DNA of 24,857 nucleotides from JBKQHQ01 sp052148715 (GTDB taxonomy: Bacteria > Pseudomonadota > Alphaproteobacteria > Rhizobiales > Xanthobacteraceae): the NCBI GenBank assembly GCA_052148715.1, contig JBKQHQ010000068.1, positions 1-24,857 on the forward strand, in the 5' to 3' direction. This document shows positions 1 through 5,858 of this stretch, piece by piece. The notes beneath the pieces were generated by a model that saw only the letters and a program-made list of their open reading frames with translations, did not search any database and was not told the DNA's origin. How positions within the stretch are numbered: the first letter of the stretch is position 1; every line of letters begins with the position of its first letter. A program made the position numbers and the translations under genes.

Positions 1-55
1 TTAACGGAAACAGTCTGATAAAAGCAAAGTTCAATCCAGGACAATTATATATTAT

Positions 56-349
56 ATGAACAACAAACTTTTCGTTGGGAATCTTTCCTTCGAAACCACT
101 GAAAATGACCTGCAGGATACCTTCGCCGCCTTCGGCACTGTCACTGAAGCCAATTTGATGATGGACCGCACCACGAACCGTTCACGCGGTTTTGCCTTTG
201 TTACCATGACCACACCTGAAGAGGCCCAGAAAGCCATCGAAGGCCTGAACGGCAAAGACATGGGCGGTCGGGCCCTCACCGTGAATGTCGCCAAACCGCG
301 CGAGGAACGCCCGGCCGGCGGTCGCCGTGAATACTGGGGAATTCGTTAA
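56..349 (+). CDS. RRM-domain RNA-binding protein, probably truncated
   Basis: This encodes a 97-residue protein that is almost entirely one RNA recognition motif. The RNP2-like motif LFVGNL is at residues 5-10 and the RNP1-like motif RGFAFVTM is at about 44-51, each with the aromatic residues that stack on RNA bases. Bacterial RRM proteins of this type are small cytoplasmic single-stranded RNA binders, often linked to cold or stress responses. Family members usually continue after the RRM into a glycine/arginine-rich tail. Here the tail starts (EERPAGGRRE) and then ends abruptly in YWGIR, so I think the natural 3' end is missing. The ATG follows an AT-rich stretch (about 45-55) with no clear ribosome binding site. 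The gene is less GC-rich than the rest of the window. It looks like foreign or rearranged DNA joined to the next remnant. Confidence 0.8.
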   Translation: MNNKLFVGNLSFETTENDLQDTFAAFGTVTEANLMMDRTTNRSRGFAFVTMTTPEEAQKAIEGLNGKDMGGRALTVNVAKPREERPAGGRREYWGIR

Positions 350-657
350 AGCACAGCGCGCGCGTGGGCTTTACCCACTGGGACGCGCTGGATTCGCTTG
401 AGACCAACCTGCCCGGCCCGGCGCCGAAGTTATTTTTTACCCCGGACCACATCATCAAGCGCCGCAACGAATGGGGACCCGAGGCCCTCAGGTCGCGTCT
501 CTCGGAGGCGTGGCAAAGCTTTCTTGCTTACGTGACCCAGTGGCTCATCATCGAGCACACCGCTGGCAAAGCCGGCGTCGAGCGCGTTTACCGCGAGGTG
601 CTCGACGGCAAGACCCCGCCCGAACAGGCTCATGTCCTGTCGATTGCCCCGGCGTGA
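343..657 (+). pseudogene. C-terminal remnant of a DUF2855-family protein
   Basis: The frame, open from 331, reads as the last ~105 residues of a DUF2855-family protein (full members are about 350 residues; the function is not established). Recognisable features are VGFTHWD near the start, then LPGPAPKLFFTPDHI, a WG-x-EAL-x-SR segment, and the C-terminal pattern YREVLDGKTPPEQAHVLS. A GTG at 364 could start a 97-residue product, but it lies inside the conserved VGFTHW block, so it is not a natural start. The N-terminal two thirds of the gene are absent; the preceding bases belong to the RRM gene. Homology seems to begin at about 343, and a GAATTC lies at 339-344. The family call is from recall of the C-terminal pattern. 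Confidence 0.6.
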
Positions 658-704
658 TCACGCAGTTAAAGCCTGTTCCGCTGATGTTGACGTATTCCTC
701 CTTC

Positions 705-811
705 CTCTCCCTTTCAGGGGGAGGTTAGGAGGGGGTCGCGTGCCGCATATGGCGTCCTCACGATTTGGAGGGCGATCCCCACCCCTCCCTCCCCTTTTCA
801 AAGGGAGGGAG
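705..811. repeat. Imperfect GA/CT-rich inverted repeat
   Basis: Two purine/pyrimidine-rich arms, about 705-739 and 772-811, are imperfect reverse complements. The left arm runs from CTCTCCCTTTCAGGGG to the GGGGGTCGC at 731-739. The right arm starts GCGATCCCCACCCCTCC and ends AAAGGGAGGGAG. They are separated by about 32 bp. This could be an intergenic palindromic repeat or a rough transcription terminator between the DUF2855 remnant and the convergent XRE gene. I see nothing coding in the remainder of 658-897. Confidence 0.6.
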
Positions 812-897
812 CGAGAGGCCGTTCAACTTGATCGGAACATGCTCCCAGTAGCTTGAGGATGACGCGCGGCCAGGGGTCGTCGCGCCGTCTCCGATGA

Positions 898-1734
898 TCA
901 GCTTGCTTCCACGCGCAGGCTCTCGGGCCGCGTGGGCGTGTTCGCTTCGGCATTCAAGGCGCCGACGATCGCGACCGTTTCGGCGTCTGCCGGGAAGAGC
1001 ATTTCAAGGGCAAGCTCGGACAGCGTGACATCGGTCGGCGTGCCAAAGATCGTGATCGTGCTCAAGAACGAGACGACGCCTGCGGAAGTCTCGATTTGCA
1101 GCGGCGTCGCGTAGCGCTGCGGCCCGTCCGCCCCTTCCGGGACCGCTTTGCCGGAGGGCGACGGGTAGGTCATGATCTCCGCCAACAGCGCCTGGACGCC
1201 TGGATCGGCCCTCGCCTCGATTTGTTGCCGCAGCACGGTGATCACATGCCAGCGCCATTCGGCGTGATTGATGATCTTCGGCGCCAGGCCGAACGGATGC
1301 AGCGTCAAGCGGATGGCGTTGACCGGCGGCCGCAACAGCTCGGGGGAGACATCGACATAGAGTTGCGGAAGCGCCTTATTCGACAGCACGATGTTCCAGT
1401 TCCGATCGACCGCAAAGGCCGGATAAGGTCGGTGCGCCTGCAATATCTGCTCGATCGCCTGCCGGGCCGATGTCAGCTCCGCAAGCGGCCGCTCTTGAAA
1501 CGCCGGCGCAAAGCCCGCCGCTAGAAGTAAGGCGTTGCGCTCGCGCAGCGGCACGTCGAGGCGCTCGGCGAGGCGCAAGACCATCTCACGGCTCGGCTGC
1601 GCCCGCCCGGTTTCCAGGTAGCTCAGATGCCGCGTCGAGCTGTCCGCTGCCGACGCCAGATCCATCTGGGTCATGCGCCGGCGCTGCCGCCAGCGACGGA
1701 TGAGCACTCCGAACGGAAGCTGATGCGTATTCAT
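898..1734 (-). CDS. XRE-family regulator with MmyB-like ligand-binding domain
   Basis: This 278-residue transcription factor has an N-terminal helix-turn-helix (about residues 7-62, with MTQMDLASAADSSTRHLSYLE) typical of the XRE/Cro class. The rest (about 95-260) resembles the PAS-like MmyB ligand-binding domain, with features such as NWNIVLSNKALPQL, NAIRLTLHPFGLAPKIINH and a WRWHVITVLRQQ block. Regulators of this architecture often sit divergent to one or a few enzymes or transporters and respond to small molecules. I chose the ATG at 1734 (MNTHQLPFGVL) because family members start just before the LIRRWRQRR segment. An upstream in-frame ATG at 1764 would add ten residues with no family support and would start next to the operator. 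The divergent gene encodes a SnoaL-like protein. Two palindromes (1771-1785, 1814-1828) in the shared region are its likely binding sites, including for autoregulation. Confidence 0.85.
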   Translation of the reverse strand: MNTHQLPFGVLIRRWRQRRRMTQMDLASAADSSTRHLSYLETGRAQPSREMVLRLAERLDVPLRERNALLLAAGFAPAFQERPLAELTSARQAIEQILQAHRPYPAFAVDRNWNIVLSNKALPQLYVDVSPELLRPPVNAIRLTLHPFGLAPKIINHAEWRWHVITVLRQQIEARADPGVQALLAEIMTYPSPSGKAVPEGADGPQRYATPLQIETSAGVVSFLSTITIFGTPTDVTLSELALEMLFPADAETVAIVGALNAEANTPTRPESLRVEAS

Positions 1735-1770
1735 CCCGCCAAGCCTAGCAGGAATTTGGGCCATGGGCGA

Positions 1771-1785
1771 TGACCTGCGAGGTCA
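1771..1785. promoter_or_regulatory. Candidate operator, copy 1 (TGACCTGCGAGGTCA)
   Basis: An inverted repeat with 6-bp arms TGACCT and AGGTCA around GCG. It lies 37 bp upstream of the XRE start (1734, minus strand) and about 100 bp upstream of the SnoaL gene start (1886). A near-identical second copy lies 43 bp downstream, about four helical turns away. I infer that it is the binding site of the divergent XRE/MmyB regulator. Confidence 0.65.
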
Positions 1786-1813
1786 AGCAGAAACCGCATC
1801 CGCGATCGCTTTT

Positions 1814-1828
1814 TTACCTGCGAGGTCA
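1814..1828. promoter_or_regulatory. Candidate operator, copy 2 (TTACCTGCGAGGTCA)
   Basis: This matches copy 1 at 14 of 15 positions and has the same orientation and centre. It lies 58 bp before the SnoaL gene start. The same-face spacing to copy 1 suggests cooperative binding of dimers across the divergent promoter. Confidence 0.65.
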
Positions 1829-1885
1829 TCGATCGCTTTCACCGCCGAGACCACATTGCCAAGACAAGCAATGAAAGGAAGCACA

Positions 1886-2626
1886 ATGCAGGCCCACCAA
1901 ATGACTGCTCTAACGGATGTGGTCGACAATTACGTTGCGGTCTGGAACGAGCCGGACGCGGATCAACGTCGGCGGCGGATCCGTTCCGTCTGGGCGCCGG
2001 ACGGAACGACATGTTACCGGCTGCTCGATGCGCACGGCTACGAGGCGATCGAAGCGCGCGTGTTCGGCTCTTGGGACAAATGGCTGCGTGAGGGAAAGTA
2101 CATTTTTCGGCCGAAGAATGCGGTTTGCCATCACGACGTGCTGAAAACCGATTGGGTGATGGTGACCGTGCCCGGTGATGAAGTCGAGGCGGCCGGCCTC
2201 AGTTTCCTCGTTCTAAATCCCGACGGCCGCATCGCGCACGACTATCAGTTCAATCCGACGATCGACGATGCCGCCGCGCTGGCGGAACGATACCTAGCGG
2301 TCTGGAATGAGTCCGACGCGCAAGCACGCCGCCGCCGGGTCGCCGAGCTCTGGGCGCCGGACGGGTCGCACATCACTGAAACTTTGGTGCGGAAGGGTCA
2401 TCGGGCGATCGAAGCCGAAACATTGGCGGCCTTTGATACTTATGTCGCCAACGGCTTCGAATTCACGTCCGCGAGCAGCTCGCAGGCTCACCACAATGTG
2501 GCGCGTTTGACGTGGCGCATCCAGGCCAAGGACAGCGGCAAGGTGGCGGCAGCCGGCTCCAACCTTCTCATTCTTGATGAAGGCGGACGTATTCGCCTCG
2601 ACTACCAATTCACCGATCGCGTTTGA
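1886..2626 (+). CDS. Tandem SnoaL-like (NTF2-fold) domain protein
   Basis: This encodes a 246-residue protein made of two copies of a SnoaL-like/NTF2-fold domain, roughly residues 5-120 and 128-245. The duplication is visible by eye: VAVWNEPDADQRRRRIRSVWAPDG in the first half matches LAVWNESDAQARRRRVAELWAPDG in the second. GYEAIEARV matches GHRAIEAETL, and DGRIAHDYQF matches GGRIRLDYQF. Such folds are cone-shaped pockets that act as small hydrolases, isomerases or ligand binders; the substrate cannot be told here. The start at 1886 is preceded by AAAGGAAG at a good distance; an ATG at 1871 lies before that site. The gene is divergent from the XRE regulator and lies 17 bp upstream of an MFS exporter, so the two plus-strand genes probably form one operon for handling a regulator-sensed compound. 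Confidence 0.85.
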   Translation: MQAHQMTALTDVVDNYVAVWNEPDADQRRRRIRSVWAPDGTTCYRLLDAHGYEAIEARVFGSWDKWLREGKYIFRPKNAVCHHDVLKTDWVMVTVPGDEVEAAGLSFLVLNPDGRIAHDYQFNPTIDDAAALAERYLAVWNESDAQARRRRVAELWAPDGSHITETLVRKGHRAIEAETLAAFDTYVANGFEFTSASSSQAHHNVARLTWRIQAKDSGKVAAAGSNLLILDEGGRIRLDYQFTDRV

Positions 2627-2643
2627 GGTCACGGAGAAGCTCC

Positions 2644-4107
2644 ATGAATCATGTCATGTTCCGCGGCGACGGCGCCCTCAAAGCGGCGTCTGCTCGTGCT
2701 CTCCCGCACACCGGCGCGGTCGATCCGCGCCGGTGGTGGGTGCTGTGGACGCTGGCGGCGGCGCAGTTCATGTTCGTAGTCGACGCCTTTATCGTCAATG
2801 TGGCGATACCCACGATCCGAGCCGATCTGCACGCAAGCGCGGCACAGATAGAGGCGGTGATCACGATCTGTCTCATCGCCTATGCGACGCTGGTCATCAT
2901 CGGCGGCCGCCTTGGCGACATCTTCGGTGCAAAGTCGGCGTTCTTGTCAGGCCTCATCGGTTTCACCGTCGCGTCGATCTGGTGCGGGCTCGCTCGATCC
3001 GGAGGCGAGCTGATTGCCGCGCGCCTCGTGCAGGGTGCGACCGCGGCGCTGATGGTCCCGCAGGTGCTCGCGACCATCCACGTTCTGTTTCCCGACGGGG
3101 AGCGGCCCCGCGCCTTCGCGATCTACGGGCTCGCACTCGGCTGTGGCGGGGCAGCGGGCTTCCTGCTCGGCGGGTTTCTCGTCACGTTCGACGTTGCTGG
3201 CGCGGGCTGGCGCACGGTCTTTTTTGTGAACGCGCCGCTGGGGCTTACGATCGCCGGGCTGGCGTGGCGTCTGATGCCGCGCGTCCCGCGGCGCTTGGGC
3301 GCGCCGTTGGACCTCGCCGGGGCGTCAGTCTTGTTCGCCGGGCTGCTCTGCTTGGTGGGTCCGCTGCTGTTCGGCGGTGACTTTCATTGGGCGCCCTGGC
3401 TCTGGCTCGTGATGCTGCTGGGTGTTCTTGTGATCGCCGGATTCCTCGCCCTGGAGCGCCGGATCGAGCACCGGGGCGGGCATCCTTTGATCTCGTCCGC
3501 GCTCGTCAACGACCGATCCTTTCGCCGAGGCTTGGCCGGCGCTTTCTGCTTCTTCGCGGGAAATCTGTCCTTCTATCTCGTGTTGACCCTCTTCCTGCAA
3601 GACCATCTCGGCTTCTCGCCTTGGGATGCCGGTCTCACGGTGCTGCCGCTCGCCTTGACATTCGTCGCCGCCTCGCGCCATGGCGCGGCGCGATCAGTCA
3701 AGCGGGGCGCCGCCGCGCTGATCGATGGCTGCGTCCTGCAAATCGTGGGGCTTGGGGGTCTCGCGCTGTTGGCCGCTATGTTGCAAACGCCGGCCATGCT
3801 GGTTTTGGCGCTTCCCTTGACGGTCTTCGGTTACGGCCAAGGCTTGGTGATGGCGCCGTTATCAAGCATGGTGCTCTCGACGGTGCAGCGAGCCAGCGCC
3901 GGCTCGGGGTCCGGCGTGTACGCCACGACGGTGCAGATCGCCAATGCGTTGGGGGTCGCGGCAATCGGCGCGCTCTTCTTCACCGTGCAGGATCAAATAT
4001 CCGACCGCGCGGCATTTCTCGCCGCACTCGCGGCGGTCGCCGGAATGATCACCGCCAGCGCGTTGCTCCTCGCATCGCGGCCGGCGTCGAACGGTCGCGA
4101 TTTGTGA
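2644..4107 (+). CDS. MFS drug-resistance transporter, DHA2 (14-TMS) family
   Basis: This is a 487-residue inner-membrane protein of the major facilitator superfamily, most like the EmrB/QacA-type DHA2 proton antiporters. The first membrane segment contains AAAQFMFVVDAFIVNVAIPTI, where the acidic D is the hallmark motif D1. Motif A follows in GGRLGDIFGAK, and a motif C-like glycine-rich antiporter segment is seen in ALGCGGAAGFLLGG. Repeated hydrophobic segments continue to the C terminus, consistent with about 14 helices. The start at 2644 has GGAGAAG just upstream. It follows the SnoaL-like gene by 17 bp and probably shares its promoter and the XRE/MmyB control. The likely role is export of a toxic or signalling small molecule; the substrate is unknown. 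Confidence 0.88.
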   Translation: MNHVMFRGDGALKAASARALPHTGAVDPRRWWVLWTLAAAQFMFVVDAFIVNVAIPTIRADLHASAAQIEAVITICLIAYATLVIIGGRLGDIFGAKSAFLSGLIGFTVASIWCGLARSGGELIAARLVQGATAALMVPQVLATIHVLFPDGERPRAFAIYGLALGCGGAAGFLLGGFLVTFDVAGAGWRTVFFVNAPLGLTIAGLAWRLMPRVPRRLGAPLDLAGASVLFAGLLCLVGPLLFGGDFHWAPWLWLVMLLGVLVIAGFLALERRIEHRGGHPLISSALVNDRSFRRGLAGAFCFFAGNLSFYLVLTLFLQDHLGFSPWDAGLTVLPLALTFVAASRHGAARSVKRGAAALIDGCVLQIVGLGGLALLAAMLQTPAMLVLALPLTVFGYGQGLVMAPLSSMVLSTVQRASAGSGSGVYATTVQIANALGVAAIGALFFTVQDQISDRAAFLAALAAVAGMITASALLLASRPASNGRDL

Positions 4108-4117
4108 TCACGCAGGT

Positions 4118-4129
4118 GCGGCGCGCCGC
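4118..4129. repeat. GC palindrome between convergent genes
   Basis: A perfect 12-bp palindrome (GCGGCGCGCCGC) lies in the 29-bp gap between the convergent MFS and L,D-transpeptidase genes. It may help to end transcription from both sides, but it has no loop and no T-tract, so this is weak. Confidence 0.3.
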
Positions 4130-4136
4130 GAACGGC

Positions 4137-4910
4137 TCAGCCCGAGCGCGACGCCAGGACGATGACTTTGGCGCCGACCGGCGTGCGTTGATAGAGGTCG
4201 ATGACGTCCTGGTTGATCATGCGGATGCAGCCCGAGGAGACGTTCGTGCCGATGGTCCATGGCTCCAAAGTGCCGTGGATGCGGAAGAGCGTGTCTTTGT
4301 TGCCCTGCCAAAGGTACAGGGCGCGGGCGCCCAGCGGGTTGCGCGGTCCACCGTGCATGCCAATGCCGCTCTGCAGCTGGCTCATGACCCGCATCAGCTC
4401 CGGCTGGCGCTGGATCATCTCTTTGGGCGGATACCAGTCCGGCCATTCCTGTTTGTTGTGAATGGTGGCGACGCCGGACCAGCCGAAACCTTCGCGCCCG
4501 ACGCCCACGCCGTACCGCAGCGCCCGTCCCCCCTCCTGCACCAGATACAGAAAGTGACGCTGCGGATCGATCACGATGGTGCCGGGCGCCTCGCTCGTGG
4601 GAAAATAGGCGAGCTTGCGCAGATAGGTTGGATCGATGCCGGAGAGGTCGAGCGCCGGGATTGGAAAGGGCTCGCCATCGAGCTCGGCGTACATCGCCAA
4701 GTACTGGGCCAAGTACTGGCGCTCCGGGCCGGGATAGGAACGCGGCAGGGCTTCGCCTGGCCGATAAGATGGCGGCGGTGCGTAGGATGGCTCCGGTTGC
4801 GACCAGCGAGGCTCGCAGAAGAAAAGGAAGCAATCCTGGGCCGACACCCTTTCGCTGCTCGAAAGGGCAATGACTGTGACGAACGCGGCGAGCGAACGAT
4901 TTTGCAGCAT
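4137..4910 (-). CDS. L,D-transpeptidase (YkuD domain)
   Basis: This encodes a 257-residue exported cell-wall enzyme. An N-terminal hydrophobic signal (residues 1-25, ending about VSAQD) is followed by a proline-rich stretch and then a YkuD catalytic domain from about residue 105 to the end. The active-site pattern is clear: HGT with His212, then GTNVSSGCIRM with Cys228 as the nucleophile. YkuD enzymes make 3-3 peptidoglycan cross-links or attach outer-membrane proteins to the peptidoglycan. I chose ATG 4910 because it directly precedes the signal peptide; an in-frame ATG at 4967 would lie inside the neighbouring barrel gene. It is 34 bp downstream of the outer-membrane protein gene on the same strand, so they may be co-transcribed. 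Anchoring of beta-barrel proteins by L,D-transpeptidases is known in alphaproteobacteria, which makes this pairing suggestive, but the link is inference. Confidence 0.88.
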   Translation of the reverse strand: MLQNRSLAAFVTVIALSSSERVSAQDCFLFFCEPRWSQPEPSYAPPPSYRPGEALPRSYPGPERQYLAQYLAMYAELDGEPFPIPALDLSGIDPTYLRKLAYFPTSEAPGTIVIDPQRHFLYLVQEGGRALRYGVGVGREGFGWSGVATIHNKQEWPDWYPPKEMIQRQPELMRVMSQLQSGIGMHGGPRNPLGARALYLWQGNKDTLFRIHGTLEPWTIGTNVSSGCIRMINQDVIDLYQRTPVGAKVIVLASRSG

Positions 4911-4944
4911 ACGCGGTTCAGGGCGCGGCGCGGGCGCCGCCCGA

Positions 4945-5634
4945 TCAGAACTTGTAATTGATGCCAAACTTTACGGTCTGGATGTAGCGGTTGACGTTGA
5001 AGCTGTCGCCGACAACGAACGGCGACGCGAACGAGGTGTTTTGCAGCCCGAGATAGTCATACTCGAGCTTGGTGGTCCAATTGGGGGCGATCGCGTATTC
5101 GAGGCCGCCGCCGACCAGCCAGCCGCTCCTAATACTGGAAGCGCTCGCCGCCGCGCCGGTCGCCACGTTGGTCACGTTGACGCCATTCTGCGCCCAACCG
5201 CCACCGGCTTTGCCGTAAACGAGCAAATGCTCCATCGCGACGCCGAAGCGCCCCGCGACCGTCGTCATCCAGGTGGTGTTGGCGCTGCCCTGGAACCCTC
5301 CGACCGCGCTGCCCGTGCCGCTGAGCCCCGTCCAGTCGAATTCCGATTCCACCCCAAGGACGATATTGCCCAGTTGCAAGTTGGCGCCGGCCTGGCCGCC
5401 GCCGATGGCGCTGGCGCGGCTGGTGCCCCAGCTTGCCCCGGTTAAGCTGTCGCTGACGCTGCCATTGGCCCAGGCCCCGCCGACGTTGCCGCCGATGTAG
5501 AAGCCGGTCCAGCTGAAGTAGGGGGCAAGGATTGGCGACGCGTACACGGGCGGCTGCGGAAGATCTGCGGCCCATGCCGGCAGAGCCGCCGCCAGCGCCA
5601 ACAAGCCAAGCGTCGTCGATCGTACGTATTTCAT
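4945..5634 (-). CDS. Outer-membrane beta-barrel protein, Omp25/Omp31-like
   Basis: This encodes a 229-residue outer-membrane protein. It has a standard signal peptide (residues 1-22, cleaved near AWA-AD) and a mature N terminus of the type DLP..PPVYASP. Next comes the characteristic SWTGFYIGGNVGGAW, then alternating strands rich in Gly, Asn and Ser, and a C terminus ending VKFGINYKF, the terminal aromatic being the Bam recognition signal. It belongs to the porin-like barrel family seen as Omp25/Omp31 in Brucella and in many copies in Bradyrhizobium. These act as structural outer-membrane proteins. The start at 5634 is unambiguous. Upstream is a short tandem repeat (5651-5700), and downstream lies the L,D-transpeptidase gene. 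Confidence 0.88.
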   Translation of the reverse strand: MKYVRSTTLGLLALAAALPAWAADLPQPPVYASPILAPYFSWTGFYIGGNVGGAWANGSVSDSLTGASWGTSRASAIGGGQAGANLQLGNIVLGVESEFDWTGLSGTGSAVGGFQGSANTTWMTTVAGRFGVAMEHLLVYGKAGGGWAQNGVNVTNVATGAAASASSIRSGWLVGGGLEYAIAPNWTTKLEYDYLGLQNTSFASPFVVGDSFNVNRYIQTVKFGINYKF

Positions 5635-5650
5635 GCCAATCCCCTGCTTG

Positions 5651-5703
5651 CGAAACGACTAATGACGCAACGACTGGTAACGCAACGACTGATCACGCAA
5701 TGA
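5651..5703. repeat. 15-bp tandem repeat, about 3.3 copies
   Basis: Three successive 15-bp units, CGAAACGACTAATGA, CGCAACGACTGGTAA and CGCAACGACTGATCA (5651-5695), are followed by a partial fourth copy starting CGCAAT. The array begins about 16 bp upstream of the barrel-protein start and covers the expected promoter or 5' leader. The rest of 5635-5858 shows only one short hairpin (5822-5841). Confidence 0.8.
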
Positions 5704-5821
5704 AACCGCACATACAACGCCAGTCCCCTTCATTGGTTCCACGGATTGCCAAGGATGTTCTGTTGCGCTGGCCGCGACCCTCGCGCGCGGGCCGGCCGAC
5801 CGTGAAGAGGAACGCGGGCAG

Positions 5822-5841
5822 CGCTGCAATTAATAGCAGCG
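5822..5841 (-). terminator. Possible weak terminator after the RND permease gene
   Basis: A hairpin with 6-bp arms CGCTGC and GCAGCG around an 8-nt AT-rich loop lies 17 bp beyond the RND permease stop. There is no clear T-tract, so termination is only possible. Confidence 0.3.
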
Positions 5842-5858
5842 AATCGGCGCCGCCTCCC

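Noticed and set aside
364..657. A complete 97-residue gene starting at GTG 364
   Set aside because: The start lies inside the conserved VGFTHW block of DUF2855, so this is the tail of a larger protein.
3387..4961. Long plus-strand open frame (524 codons) over the MFS 3' part and the L,D-transpeptidase
   Set aside because: Arg/Ala/Gly-rich composition with no motifs; it crosses two well-supported genes and arises from GC-rich third positions.
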